64,000 bases of DNA from Aedoeadaptatus coxii (GCF_903819215.1 NZ_CAIJCT010000010.1), one strand, 5' to 3'. Shown: positions 26,337-36,261, counted from the stretch's first letter. The notes: generated by a model from the sequence alone, not told the origin. Program-made: numbers and translations.

Positions 26337-27413
26337 TTATAAAAGTTCAATGCTTTGACTATCGACACCTGTTATATAATTCTTTAATTCCAACATAGTT
26401 AAACGAGCTAATATCTCGGTCATATCCCACCCGAGATCGACTGCAAGTGATTCAGTCGTTTGATTGCCGTTCTTTATACTATCATACAATCTTTTTTCTT
26501 CCAAAGAGAGTTGTGATAAATCTACTGTTTTTTTCTCTTCTTTTAAATTAAATACGGGATCCTCGGCAATATCATCCACATCCAATACCATTTGCGCACC
26601 GTCTAAAATCAGACGATTACATCCTCTGCTGTAAATGGAATCCAAATTGCCGCAAATAGCGAACACCTCTTTCCCGTATTCCGCCGAAAGACGAGCGGTA
26701 ATGAGAGAACCGCTGCGTTCCTTTGCCTCTACTACTAATGTACCGTCGCCGAGAGCGGAAATAATTCGGTTTCTCTCAGGATAACGGAAAGGCTTCGGCG
26801 GCGTAAAGGGCGGATATTCGCTTAAAACGAGACCTTTTTTTAAAATACGTTCATAGACGCTGCGATTACTCTTCGGAAAACACTCCCCGATACCGTTTCC
26901 TAAAACGGCAATGGTGTCGCCGTCGGCGTCCAACGCTTCAATATGGGCAAGCTTATCAATTCCGAGGGCTAAACCGCTGACGATAACGAGCCCTCGCTCC
27001 GCCAAAGGCCCGACAAATTTTTTACACATCTTCTGACCGTAAGGCGTGTGTTTACGTGCTCCTACTACCGAAAGGGCAGGACGCGCCATCAACTCGATAT
27101 TCCCGATAGCGTACATAACCACCGGAGGATTCGGCGTAAGGGCTAGTTTTTCAGGATAAAAATCGTCGCCTACGACCAGAACATAAATGCAGTGATTTTC
27201 GATAAACTCTTTTCGCCTTTGAATGTCTTGTGCCAGATAATACTCCACCCGTTCTTTCAAAGGACCTAGCTTACTGAAATCGATTCGCTCGTCGAAAGAA
27301 AGCTGCTCGTCTTCAGCAAGCAATCCGTAAACTTGTAAAAGCTCATCACTGGCCATGCCGGCGAGGGATAATCGAATAAAAAATTTTCTAAGGGTTTCAT
27401 TTATTCCGACCAA
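26337..27413 (-). CDS. dprA: DNA-processing protein DprA/Smf
   Basis: 358 residues from a TTG start with GAGGG six bases upstream. Rossmann-type DprA core (SVVGARKHTPYGQ near 115; GLALGIDKLAH; GNGIGECFPKSN; the ARLSAEYGKEVFAICG region) and a C-terminal winged-helix-like segment (about 300-358). DprA loads RecA on incoming single-stranded DNA during transformation. Next to comM and a type IV pilus locus it is consistent with DNA uptake, though dprA is also found in non-competent species. It overlaps comM by 13 bases. Confidence 0.94.
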   Translation of the reverse strand: MVGINETLRKFFIRLSLAGMASDELLQVYGLLAEDEQLSFDERIDFSKLGPLKERVEYYLAQDIQRRKEFIENHCIYVLVVGDDFYPEKLALTPNPPVVMYAIGNIELMARPALSVVGARKHTPYGQKMCKKFVGPLAERGLVIVSGLALGIDKLAHIEALDADGDTIAVLGNGIGECFPKSNRSVYERILKKGLVLSEYPPFTPPKPFRYPERNRIISALGDGTLVVEAKERSGSLITARLSAEYGKEVFAICGNLDSIYSRGCNRLILDGAQMVLDVDDIAEDPVFNLKEEKKTVDLSQLSLEEKRLYDSIKNGNQTTESLAVDLGWDMTEILARLTMLELKNYITGVDSQSIELL

Positions 27414-28927
27414 TATTTTCCCTCCACGGTTTTATAACGAATGGCCTCCAATACATCTTCATCGCTTATATCGTCGCCTCCGCGAAGGTCTGCTACCGTA
27501 CGGGCCACTTTTAAAATTTTATGAATGGAACGTCCGCTGAATTTATATTTCTTATACGCCATATCCAACAACTTCTGCGACGATTCCTTAAGCTTACAAT
27601 ATTGCTCGATTAAATTTTCGGGAATATCCGCATTGGTACGAATAGCGGTGCCGTTAAACCGCTCTCTCTGGAGGGCGCGGGCTTTTTCAACACGTTCCCA
27701 TACCACTTCCGATGTCTCGCCCTTCTCCATGGTCTTCATATCGTCGTAATTAACAGGCTTGACTTCCACCTGTAAATCGATACGATCCAAGAGAGGATGG
27801 GAAATTTTCCCCAAGTATTTTTTTATCTGCTGCATACTGCAACTGCACTCGTGATGAGGATCTTGATAGTATCCACAGGGACACGGATTCATACTGGCCA
27901 CCAGCTGAAAGTCCGCAGGGAATTTTAGCCTAGCCTGAGCCCGTGAAATGTGAATGGCGCCGTCTTCCATCGGTTGTCGTAAAACTTCGAGTACTTTACT
28001 TTGGAATTCCGGAAGTTCGTCGAGAAATAAGACGCCGCGATGGGCTAAGGATATTTCGCCGGGTTTCGGTATGCGGCCACCGCCGATTAAAGACACCCCC
28101 GACGCCGTATGGTGCGGTGCGCGGAATGGTCGCTCGGTCATAAGGCCGCTGGATGTTAATTCCCCGGATACCGAATAGATCTTTGTCACTTCCACAGCTT
28201 CGTCAAATGCCATTCGGGGCAAAATGGTGGGGAGCCTTTTGGCGCTCATGCTCTTTCCGCTTCCCGGCGGCCCGATCATTAAGAGATTGTGACCTCCTGC
28301 CGCCGCCACTTCCATAGCCCGCTTTAAGCCGCTTTGACCTTTAATATCTGAGAAATCCAAAGTATAGAGTCGATCCTCTTCATCAGGCTCAGGAGCTTGT
28401 GCGGGAGTGATACTTCCTTCGCCATTTAACTGGTCCACGACTTCCCTTAAATTTGACGCAGGATAAATAGATACATCCTCAATAACTGCCGTTTCTTTTT
28501 CATTTTCTTTAGGAACGATGAATTCTTTATAACCCAATTCCCGTAGAGACGCCACCATGGGCAAAGCGCCTCGAATCCCGGATACCTCGCCGTTTAATTG
28601 CAGTTCGCCTAAAAATATGTACTGTTCCACAAGCTCCGGATCGCAAAGTCCCTGAGCCGATAAAACGGAAATGGCGATGGCGAGATCCATTTGGGAGCCG
28701 TCTTTGCGGCGGTTGGCAGGTGCTAAATTAACCGTAATCTTTTGTTGCGGATAGGGCATGCCGATGTTTTTAATAGCGGAATGTACGCGTTCGCCGGATT
28801 CACGAATTTGCGCGTCGGGCAGGCCTACCATTAAAAAACGCGGCAGTCCGCGACCTAAATCGCATTCCACCTCGACGACAAAGCCCTCAAGTCCCTCAAG
28901 GCTGCATGTTTTTACTCTTGCATACAT
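27401..28927 (-). CDS. comM: ComM/YifB-family Mg-chelatase-like AAA+ ATPase
   Basis: 508 residues from the ATG at 28927, which has GGAGG six bases upstream; a longer ORF start is not supported. Lon-type N-terminal domain (VEVECDLGRGLPRFLMVGLP), AAA+ core with Walker A GPPGSGKSMSAKRL, a zinc-like CPCGYYQDPHHECSC and a C-terminal helical lid. ComM is a branch-migration helicase that extends recombination tracts during natural transformation. It sits between yraN and dprA. Confidence 0.93.
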   Translation of the reverse strand: MYARVKTCSLEGLEGFVVEVECDLGRGLPRFLMVGLPDAQIRESGERVHSAIKNIGMPYPQQKITVNLAPANRRKDGSQMDLAIAISVLSAQGLCDPELVEQYIFLGELQLNGEVSGIRGALPMVASLRELGYKEFIVPKENEKETAVIEDVSIYPASNLREVVDQLNGEGSITPAQAPEPDEEDRLYTLDFSDIKGQSGLKRAMEVAAAGGHNLLMIGPPGSGKSMSAKRLPTILPRMAFDEAVEVTKIYSVSGELTSSGLMTERPFRAPHHTASGVSLIGGGRIPKPGEISLAHRGVLFLDELPEFQSKVLEVLRQPMEDGAIHISRAQARLKFPADFQLVASMNPCPCGYYQDPHHECSCSMQQIKKYLGKISHPLLDRIDLQVEVKPVNYDDMKTMEKGETSEVVWERVEKARALQRERFNGTAIRTNADIPENLIEQYCKLKESSQKLLDMAYKKYKFSGRSIHKILKVARTVADLRGGDDISDEDVLEAIRYKTVEGKYWSE

Positions 28928-28928
28928 C

Positions 28929-29288
28929 TCACGCCTCCAAATCGTTCCCGTTAAAAGCATTTTTTATGTAGTGAATCATGGATTGCTCGCCGATAAACAC
29001 TTCGATTACATCAAAGCGAGTCGAATGATAGCGAATGGATTGAGTGGAAAGAAAATATTCCGCCGTCGTATAAATCTGCCGACGCTTAAAACTATCCACC
29101 GCCTCCATAGGTCGCCCATAACGCTCACTTCTGCGGGTCTTGACTTCCGTAAAAATCAATACGCCTTTATGAAAGCTAATGATATCGATTTCACCATGGG
29201 CAAAACGAAAATTTCGCTCCACTATTTCGTGGCCCCGCTCCTTTAAAAAGCGAACAGCCAACTCCTCGCCAACTTGTCCGAGATTCAT
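28929..29288 (-). CDS. YraN-family (UPF0102) nuclease-fold protein
   Basis: 119 residues, usual length. Endonuclease-like fold with GEELAVRFLKERGHEIVERN at the N-terminus, then GEIDIISFHKGVLIFTEVKTR, which carries the D..ExK-type acidic/lysine motif. The function is poorly known. It is the last core gene before the AT-rich island and is followed by comM one base later. GGAGGAGG lies before the ATG. Confidence 0.9.
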   Translation of the reverse strand: MNLGQVGEELAVRFLKERGHEIVERNFRFAHGEIDIISFHKGVLIFTEVKTRRSERYGRPMEAVDSFKRRQIYTTAEYFLSTQSIRYHSTRFDVIEVFIGEQSMIHYIKNAFNGNDLEA

Positions 29289-29314
29289 AGCGCCTCCTCC
29301 GTGTTTTCTATTTC

Positions 29315-29343
29315 AATATATAATAATGAAGGGTAATTTACAA
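29315..29343 (-). promoter_or_regulatory. Possible promoter of yraN-comM-dprA-topA
   Basis: TTGTAA (29343-29338), 17-base spacer, TATATT (29320-29315) on the minus strand, about 27 bases before the yraN start. The region is AT-rich, so chance matches are likely. Confidence 0.4.
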
Positions 29344-29420
29344 TATAAAACCGTTTCATCTCATATTAAAATTCTCACTTTTCTCGTAGAGGCTCTTTAT
29401 TTTACTGCTCTTTTACTATT

Positions 29421-29814
29421 TCATTCAAATTTAAACCTATCGATTTTTAGGAATTGAAATAGGGGCAGAAGTATTTGTTCAACTTCACCTCGTTCGTCAG
29501 GCGTTAAATTGGTAAGGTAAAGTTCCCTTACATAATGCACACTACAAAATTTTTCTCCGATTTCCAGAATGTTGAAAGGACAATAGGAATCTATGTCATG
29601 GCAAAGTTCCGGCTTGTAATTTGATTCAAATGGTCGATCATTTCAGTGCTGAGTAAGCCTGAAAAAGTAACTTCATGATCCTTCCCCTTTGTAACGCAAA
29701 CGGATTGATCGGTCGTGGTATATCATCTCCGTCATCTTCGGCATAAAACTTTCCCCCACTTTTAAAAACAGATTGGCCATCTGAATCCACCAATTCGAAT
29801 TTTTATGGGATAAC
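29421..29814 (-). pseudogene. Decayed coding remnant of a mobile element
   Basis: This stretch has no intact gene, but the minus strand shows open segments in different frames. One of about 70 codons ends at the TGA at 29421-29423 and reads ...CHDIDSYCPFNILEIGEKFC... and LTPDERGEVEQILLPLFQFL. Others just upstream read GKFYAEDDGDDIPRPINPF and HEVTFSGLLSTEMIDHLNQ. The frame changes suggest one gene broken by indels. I cannot name it. It lies between core yraN and a truncated sigma-like gene of mobile-element type. Confidence 0.4.
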
Positions 29815-30009
29815 TCAAAGTCGATAACAAAGATATCCAGACAATGCTTTCAACTTATTCATCAATGATGAAAAAAAGAGCAAGTGGTTTTTCTTGTCCA
29901 CCTGCTCTAAATACTTTTCGTGTTCTTTTTCTCGCCAGTAGACTTTATAAATATCTTCACTGACTTTCACCTTTTGTCCTCCGACATAAAGGTAATACTC
30001 TTTTGCCAT
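29815..30009 (-). pseudogene. Truncated sigma-70-like ORF of conjugative-element type
   Basis: The first about 50 residues (MAKEYYLYVGGQKVKVSEDI, ending in HLLFFSSL) match, from memory, the start of the small sigma-70-like proteins found in Gram-positive integrative elements, which are normally about 130-150 residues. After FFSSL the sequence changes to unrelated residues and stops at 64, without the expected helix-turn-helix end. It looks like a deletion fusion and is probably non-functional. It is AT-rich like the island. Confidence 0.6.
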
Positions 30010-30050
30010 AAAGTTTCCTCCATTTCTTTTTTATCTGTTTGTTTTTCAGA

Positions 30051-30091
30051 CAAAAAAGGAGGACTCCTGCATCTTGGCATAAGAAGTCCTC
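30051..30091 (-). terminator. Terminator downstream of the feo operon
   Basis: A 7-bp stem (30059-30065 with 30085-30091) is followed on the minus strand by CTTTTTT. It is the first strong stop signal after feoC; the roughly 180 bases between (30092-30271) contain nothing I recognise. Confidence 0.65.
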
Positions 30092-30271
30092 TAAAATGAA
30101 CGAAACCCATTCTTTCCTTAATTGTATTTAATTGTTTAGACGAGTGAGTATATGAAAAGACTGACAGATATAAAGTCTATAGAAAAAAGGGCTATTTTTA
30201 TTGCGACTTATTATTTGAAATAAACATATAGACCTTCCCATTTTATTCCTCCATTTATTTGCCGTTTATTA

Positions 30272-30514
30272 TCAATCTTTTACAATCCAAATATCATCTT
30301 GATTAACAACACAATTCGAGCATCCCAAACATTGACTTTGGCATTTACTTGTTGCAGACCTTTTAGTTTTTACCAAATATCCATTATTTTCGAGATATTC
30401 AATTTTCATTTTTACACTATCTAAATCCTCACCTGTCAGTTCAGCAAGTTCTTGCAAAGTGCAAGTCTTTTTCTTTTTCAATACTTCTAATAGTTGTATA
30501 AGCATACTTATCAC
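30272..30514 (-). CDS. feoC: FeoC-like winged-helix protein
   Basis: 80 residues. An N-terminal winged helix (LLEVLKKKKTCTLQELAELT, then DLDSVKMKIEYLENNGYL) is followed by a Cys cluster C58-x3-C62-x2-C65-x2-C68, the pattern of FeoC proteins that bind an oxygen-sensitive Fe-S cluster and influence FeoB stability or transcription. It starts 3 bases after the feoB stop, the expected feoABC order. Confidence 0.82.
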   Translation of the reverse strand: MISMLIQLLEVLKKKKTCTLQELAELTGEDLDSVKMKIEYLENNGYLVKTKRSATSKCQSQCLGCSNCVVNQDDIWIVKD

Positions 30515-30517
30515 ACC

Positions 30518-32539
30518 TTAAAAAATCAGTAGTCCAATATGATACGCAACACAAGATATAATTAGAGCCGATAATATATAATACAGTGCTATTTTTATCG
30601 TCCATTTTTTTGAATGTGTTTCTTGTGCGGTAGCTGCAAGAGCCATCAAACAAGGCATATTGAAGAAAAAGGCAAAAGTAAATGCTAAGGCTTCCGGCTT
30701 TGAAATCATTGTCAACATATTATTGCTTAGAATAGCGGTATCTACTGTTCCTTTAACCTCAACTGCATGCCATATTCCTGAAGAAGTAAATAATGATGCC
30801 ATTACTCCTAATGCCGATTCTTTTCCCATTGCAGAAGCAACAAAAGCCATAAATAATTGCCATGGTAACCCAAACAATTTTGTTACAGGCTCTATAAATG
30901 TTCCTACTTTATAAATAAGGCTGTTAGCTATATTTCCATCAGGCGTATAGGCAAGAATCCAAAATATAACAGAAATAAGGATAATGATACTCAATGCCCT
31001 TTTCAGTACATTTCCCATCCTATTCATTACAGAAGAAAGTAAATTTTTCCAATGTGGCTTGTGATATGGTGGAAGTTCCATAATCATTCCAAAATGTTCA
31101 CTTCCCTCATAAAGCGATTTTCTGAAAATCCTATATGTGATTAGTAAATGTAAAAAAGCAACTGCAAATAGGCTTAATATCACAAATACTGCCTGTTTTC
31201 CGAAGAATGTTCCTGTAACAAGCCCGACTACTCCCCATGTTGACCCGCAAGGGACTACCCAAGATAATGCAATCGTCATAACCCTCTGTCCCCATGAATC
31301 AATTACTCTCGTTCCTGTGATTCCACCTATATTACAACCGAAACTTAACAAGAACGGCATAATTGCTTTTCCTTGCAATCCTAATTTCGACATAGTGTTG
31401 TCAAAGACATAGGAAACTCTTGCCATATATCCTACATCTTCCAAGAATCCAAATACTAAGCTAATTCCCAATACATAACTTGCCATTTGCAATGCAAAAG
31501 TAATTGCAGTCATTACGGCTCCACACAAAAGTGAAATCAGCCAATTTGATACTCCAATGGCGACAAGCCCCTTTGCCAACAATGTTGATATTTTAGGTAT
31601 AACAAACCCAAATAACCCCATTAGCGGAAATCCGATGAGCATAGAAGCAACTAATCCTAAAATGATAACTCCGATAGCCATAGGTTTTCCGAAAGCTTTA
31701 CTTGTGGCTATACGATCAAATTTGCTTCTCTTAAATACTCTCTTTTTCTGAATAACATTTGCATTGATAAGTTTATCTATCCAATCGAATTTGCAATTAC
31801 CGGTTATCAGATTCCCATTTTTGATGCCTCTTAATATATCCTCTATTTCTTTAAATTTGTATTCATCAACATTATCTTTTACCAATTCGATTACTTTCAC
31901 ATCTTGATCGAATAATTTCCCGACAATCCATGATTTTGAAAATACGCCTATCCCTTCATCAGGAATGCAATTTTTCAGCAATTTATATTTATCTCCGCCG
32001 ACACTTTCATATGCTCTTTCAAAATTATTGTCTGCTAAAATCCTTCCGCTGTCTGAACGCTCCAGAAAAGCATAAAACTCTTTGTATTCCTTTTTATCTG
32101 CCGCAACGATAGGAATGACAGGTATATTCAAGGATTTTTGTAACCCCTTTATATTTATATTTTTCCCTTGACTTGTAGCAACATCCATCATGTTCATGAT
32201 TAAGACAACCGGAATATTTATTCCAATGTAGTCAGAGAGCATAAATAGACTTCGATTTAATTGTGAAGCATCTGCCATAATAGCAATTAGGTCTGCGTTC
32301 CCGGTTTCTATATATTCTCTTGTTATAACTTCTTCCTCTGAATTTGCTGATAATCCGTAAGTTCCTGGTAAATCCACAATCGTATAATTGGTATCTTTAT
32401 ACGAAAATTCGCCTTCTTTTTTCTCAACGGTTTTACCCGGCCAATTTCCAACATGTTGATTTGAGCCTGTCAACCCATTAAACAAAGTCGATTTTCCAGA
32501 ATTAGGCTGCCCCAGCAAAGCAATCGTTATTTTCTTCAT
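30518..32539 (-). CDS. feoB: Ferrous iron transport protein B
   Basis: 673 residues. N-terminal G-protein domain with P-loop GQPNSGKST (10-18), DLPGTYGL (G3) and a guanine-nucleotide-dissociation-inhibitor-like helical part (about 170-265). Then a transmembrane region of about eight to ten helices with two Gate motifs, including a conserved Cys in LLSFGCNIGGITGTR and LCGAVMTA. It moves Fe2+ into the cell. It starts 3 bases after feoA. Base composition is clearly more AT-rich than the flanking core genes. Confidence 0.96.
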   Translation of the reverse strand: MKKITIALLGQPNSGKSTLFNGLTGSNQHVGNWPGKTVEKKEGEFSYKDTNYTIVDLPGTYGLSANSEEEVITREYIETGNADLIAIMADASQLNRSLFMLSDYIGINIPVVLIMNMMDVATSQGKNINIKGLQKSLNIPVIPIVAADKKEYKEFYAFLERSDSGRILADNNFERAYESVGGDKYKLLKNCIPDEGIGVFSKSWIVGKLFDQDVKVIELVKDNVDEYKFKEIEDILRGIKNGNLITGNCKFDWIDKLINANVIQKKRVFKRSKFDRIATSKAFGKPMAIGVIILGLVASMLIGFPLMGLFGFVIPKISTLLAKGLVAIGVSNWLISLLCGAVMTAITFALQMASYVLGISLVFGFLEDVGYMARVSYVFDNTMSKLGLQGKAIMPFLLSFGCNIGGITGTRVIDSWGQRVMTIALSWVVPCGSTWGVVGLVTGTFFGKQAVFVILSLFAVAFLHLLITYRIFRKSLYEGSEHFGMIMELPPYHKPHWKNLLSSVMNRMGNVLKRALSIIILISVIFWILAYTPDGNIANSLIYKVGTFIEPVTKLFGLPWQLFMAFVASAMGKESALGVMASLFTSSGIWHAVEVKGTVDTAILSNNMLTMISKPEALAFTFAFFFNMPCLMALAATAQETHSKKWTIKIALYYILSALIISCVAYHIGLLIF

Positions 32540-32542
32540 ATC

Positions 32543-32767
32543 TCAAAGTACCTCCATCATTATTTTCTCTGCCTCTATCTTATTGACAGCTATCATCGTA
32601 TCTCTACAATAAATGAGAATAGGTTGCTTTTTATAATTCTGGATAACTTCAACATCGCTTCCGATAGTTATTCCGATAGATATTATTCTGCTTTGAAAAT
32701 GTGTATCACCAATAATTTCAACAACTTTACCTTTTGTCTTTTCTTTCAAAGTACTAAGCCTCTCCAT
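32543..32767 (-). CDS. feoA: FeoA-family protein
   Basis: 74 residues, SH3-like beta barrel typical of FeoA (KGKVVEIIGDTHFQSRIISIGITIGSDVEVIQNYKKQPILI). FeoA binds and tunes FeoB. Its start overlaps the 3' end of the second ABC gene by 14 bases, which ties feoABC to the ABC pair in one transcript. Confidence 0.9.
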   Translation of the reverse strand: MERLSTLKEKTKGKVVEIIGDTHFQSRIISIGITIGSDVEVIQNYKKQPILIYCRDTMIAVNKIEAEKIMMEVL

Positions 32768-34502
32768 AACTATTCTCCTTTATCATCCACTTTTTCGCTC
32801 TTTCCTGTGTATTTACCATTTCATAGTAATGTCCTTTTTTTCCATAAAGTTCATTATGATTTCCTTGTTCTTCAATTCTTCCGTTATTTATCAAAATAAT
32901 TTGATTAGCGTTTTTAATGGTATTCAATCTGTGAGCAATAACAAAAACTGTCTTTCCTTGCATTAAATGCTCCAAAGCATTATTGATTTTAGCTTCATTA
33001 TCAGGATCAAGAGAAGCTGTAGATTCATCCAACAAAAGAATTGGTGCATCCTTCAGAATCGCTCTTGCAATAGCAATCCTTTGTCGTTCACCGCCGGATA
33101 ATGTACTTCCTCCATCTTTTATTTCCGTTTCATATCCATCCTTCATTTTCAAAATAAATTCATGGCAACAAGCTAATTTTGCAGCTTGATAAACTTCTTC
33201 CTTTGTTGCATTAGGTTTTCCAACCCTGATATTGTTATAAACAGTATCGGTTAACAGTACATTATCTTGAAAAACCTGACTAACATATTTAAGCAACACA
33301 TCAGGTTTTATGGATTTTATATTTTTTCCACCAATTATAATTTCTCCACTATTTACATCCCAAAATCTTGCAATCAAATTAGCGATTGTAGTTTTTCCTC
33401 CACCGGAAGGACCAATTAAAGCTGTAGAAGTTCCTTCTTTTGCTTCAAAAGAAATATTGTTCAGAATCGTTTTATTTCTATCATAAGAAAAATTTACATT
33501 CTTAAATTGAATATCAAAATTTTCTAATTCAACTTCATTTTCAGAATAAGGCAATGGCTTCGTTTCATAAGCTTTCTCAAGATTACCTGCAGCTAATTTC
33601 AAATCTTTCAATAGTCCATAGGAATGTTGAAAGGCAATAAGAAGTGCAGATAATGCTAAACTCATAAGCATAAAAGCTACAAACTGTTCAGTTTTAACAC
33701 TACCATCTATAAACAAATATCCTCCTATAAGAAGAACTATCGGAAGCAAAAAGTTAACTGTGATAAAGTACATACTTGTAGGTAACGCCATTTTCTTTTC
33801 TGCGTTTACGCTTGTCTTTCTAACATTTTCAAGTGTATTTATCATTCTTTCAAAATGTTCACTTGTCATATTAGCTGACTTAAACGCTTTCATACCTTGA
33901 ATGTACTCTAAAATAATAGAAATCATCTTAGAATTTAAATTTCTTTTTCTTGCCCCGTATTTTTCTATCAATTTGTTGCCCCATATCAACATAGGATATG
34001 CGATAAGCAATACTAAACACTCTAATAATGCGAGCTTCCAATCGATAAAAAATGTGCCTAATAAAATCAATATTGCTGTAACTGCCGTTTTAATAACCGA
34101 TGGCAAGGTGTGCGTTATGATCAGTTCAAAACTACTCAAATCTTTTGTAAGAGTTGATAATAGATAACCACTACTATTTTTTTGGAAATGACCAAGGCTC
34201 AAACTCCTATAATGATTTGCTAAATCCAAACGCATATCTCCACACATTTCAGCTCCTCTTGAAAAGCTCAAATAGTATGCATGCCTATAAATCAGTATCC
34301 TTGCAATCATACTGATGAAACATATTACCGTATATTCTATGATTAAGGTTTTAGTTAATGTATTTTGCAATATACTAACTACGGTAAAATAGAGCATTAA
34401 ATACAAAACAATGCTTCCTATCGAATCAATAACCATTAGAAAAATCGGTAAATACAATTTTTCTTTTTTATCTTTCAGAAGTGTTCTAATAATCTTAAGC
34501 AT
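32754..34502 (-). CDS. ABC half-transporter (exporter fold), second of pair
   Basis: 582 residues. Six-helix membrane domain (about 1-300), then nucleotide-binding domain: Walker A GPSGGGKTT (364-372), signature LSGGERQR (468-475), Walker B ILLLDESTASLD (about 488-499). It pairs with the gene just upstream, overlapping by 8 bases, and is followed by feoA. Exporter-fold pairs next to AraC regulators and iron genes include YbtP/YbtQ and IrtA/IrtB, which import ferric siderophores. That role is inferred from context; peptide or heme transport cannot be excluded. Confidence 0.85.
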   Translation of the reverse strand: MLKIIRTLLKDKKEKLYLPIFLMVIDSIGSIVLYLMLYFTVVSILQNTLTKTLIIEYTVICFISMIARILIYRHAYYLSFSRGAEMCGDMRLDLANHYRSLSLGHFQKNSSGYLLSTLTKDLSSFELIITHTLPSVIKTAVTAILILLGTFFIDWKLALLECLVLLIAYPMLIWGNKLIEKYGARKRNLNSKMISIILEYIQGMKAFKSANMTSEHFERMINTLENVRKTSVNAEKKMALPTSMYFITVNFLLPIVLLIGGYLFIDGSVKTEQFVAFMLMSLALSALLIAFQHSYGLLKDLKLAAGNLEKAYETKPLPYSENEVELENFDIQFKNVNFSYDRNKTILNNISFEAKEGTSTALIGPSGGGKTTIANLIARFWDVNSGEIIIGGKNIKSIKPDVLLKYVSQVFQDNVLLTDTVYNNIRVGKPNATKEEVYQAAKLACCHEFILKMKDGYETEIKDGGSTLSGGERQRIAIARAILKDAPILLLDESTASLDPDNEAKINNALEHLMQGKTVFVIAHRLNTIKNANQIILINNGRIEEQGNHNELYGKKGHYYEMVNTQERAKKWMIKENSYGEA

Positions 34503-36261
34503 TTCCAGTTACCCCCTCTCCAAAGTAATCTTTTGTGTATGTATTCCACATACTTTCATAGACCCCTTTTCTTTCTAAAAGAGTTTTATGTGTTCCAACC
34601 TCTACGACTTCCCCTTCATCAAATACAACAATTTGATCTGCATTCTTAATAGTATGCAAACGATGAGCAATCATAATGATTGTTTTATTTTTCAACAAGT
34701 TTTGAAGTGCTAACTGTATCTGGTACTCATTTTCTATATCTGAATAGGAAGTTGCTTCATCAAAAATAATAATTGGAGAATCTTTGAGTATTGCCCTAGC
34801 GATTGAGATTCTTTGTTGCTGTCCACCTGACAATTTCACCCCTTGATCCCCGATTCTTGTCTGATATCCATTCGGTAAACTCATAATAAAGTCATGAATT
34901 TGTGCTGCTTTTGCAGCCTCAATAATCTTATTTTCATCTGCATCTGTTCCCATACGAATATTCTCATAGAGAGTGTCCTCCAAAAGAAATACATCTTGAA
35001 AAACAAATGATGTAATATCCATCAAATTATCTATTTTTAATTCATTGATCGGTATGTCGTTAATTTTAATTGCTCCACTTGTTACATCCCAGTATCTCCC
35101 AATCAATTGTGCAGCAGTTGTCTTGCCTGCACCGGAAGGTCCCACAAAAGCATTTATTGTATTCGGTTTTAAGGATAAATTTATATGTTGTAATGCTTTA
35201 TTTTTTGTTTCTTCATCGTCATAACTGAAAGTAACGTCTTTAAAATCTATTTTCATACACTCATTCTTGTTTATGATTTTTGTTCCGTCTTTCAATTCAT
35301 CCATATCCATTATTCTTTTTATGTTATCCAATCCGCTTCCAAGCTCCATAGATTGCATAAAGATTGTTACCATATTTAAGAACGAAACAAAAAAGCACAT
35401 TGTAAGCATAATAAATAGCAAATAGGATGTTGCTGATAAAGAATTTCTCAAAAAGAAATATCCTCCGAACGGCAATGTAAATAAGATTGCTGAATCCAAA
35501 ACTACTAAAGTTATTGATAAAGGATAGCAAGAACTCATACACATCTTTTTCCAACAAGTAATATACGCATTCAATGAGCTTCTATATTGTTCAAATTTTT
35601 CTGCTGTTAAATGATACATTTTTATTACAGGCATAGCCTTTATAAATTCGTTTGCCGAAGCATTTAAATCGGCAATATCTTCGGATAGCTCCGTTGACAT
35701 ATCCGGATAATTTTTCATTAGCATCATAGGAATTCCTAATCCCAAAATCATAGGAATAAGCATAACAAGTGCCATCATCCAATTTAATTTCAACATGAAA
35801 ATGAACATAATAACCGGAACAACTGCTACCTGAGCTAATTCCAAAGTGCTATGAGCCAAAAAATTTTCAACTCTATCTACATCATCAAACAACAATGTTT
35901 TAATTTCTCCGGGGGCATGCTCTTGAAAGAATCCCAAATTAAATTTTGAAATATGATTTACAACTTTCAGCTTAATTCTGTGTATTGTGTTAAAAGCTGC
36001 TGTATGAGATAAAATGCCCGCAAAGGACATTAGTATTGCTTGCAAAACAGCACTTATAATTCCTATACCTGCCCACATTAAAATTTCTGTATACGAAATG
36101 TTTTTCTGGAATATCATTAGTAATATCTTATAAACTACAAAATAAGGAACTAATGATAAAGCTGCAGAAATGACAGATAAAAACATTCCTAAATGTAGCT
36201 TTTTTCTCTCATTTTTTGCTAATTGGAATACATAAGATATCCCTGTCTTCTTTTTTTCCAT
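34495..36261 (-). CDS. ABC half-transporter (exporter fold), first of pair
   Basis: 588 residues. Membrane domain about 1-310; nucleotide-binding domain with Walker A GPSGAGKTT (374-382), signature LSGGQQQR (477-484), Walker B IIIFDEA. The D-loop region reads DEATSYSDIENE instead of the usual DEATSALD, whereas its partner has DESTASLDPDNE; this asymmetry between partners is visible. First gene of the operon (GGAGATG upstream of the ATG), read divergently from the AraC gene. Likely forms a heterodimer with the next product; siderophore-type import is a hypothesis. Confidence 0.85.
   Translation of the reverse strand: MEKKKTGISYVFQLAKNERKKLHLGMFLSVISAALSLVPYFVVYKILLMIFQKNISYTEILMWAGIGIISAVLQAILMSFAGILSHTAAFNTIHRIKLKVVNHISKFNLGFFQEHAPGEIKTLLFDDVDRVENFLAHSTLELAQVAVVPVIMFIFMLKLNWMMALVMLIPMILGLGIPMMLMKNYPDMSTELSEDIADLNASANEFIKAMPVIKMYHLTAEKFEQYRSSLNAYITCWKKMCMSSCYPLSITLVVLDSAILFTLPFGGYFFLRNSLSATSYLLFIMLTMCFFVSFLNMVTIFMQSMELGSGLDNIKRIMDMDELKDGTKIINKNECMKIDFKDVTFSYDDEETKNKALQHINLSLKPNTINAFVGPSGAGKTTAAQLIGRYWDVTSGAIKINDIPINELKIDNLMDITSFVFQDVFLLEDTLYENIRMGTDADENKIIEAAKAAQIHDFIMSLPNGYQTRIGDQGVKLSGGQQQRISIARAILKDSPIIIFDEATSYSDIENEYQIQLALQNLLKNKTIIMIAHRLHTIKNADQIVVFDEGEVVEVGTHKTLLERKGVYESMWNTYTKDYFGEGVTGNA

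Noticed and set aside
28758..29246. Plus-strand ORF of 162 codons opposite comM and yraN
   Set aside because: It lies antisense across two recognised genes, has no ribosome site worth noting and its residues show the mirrored pattern of the opposing frame.
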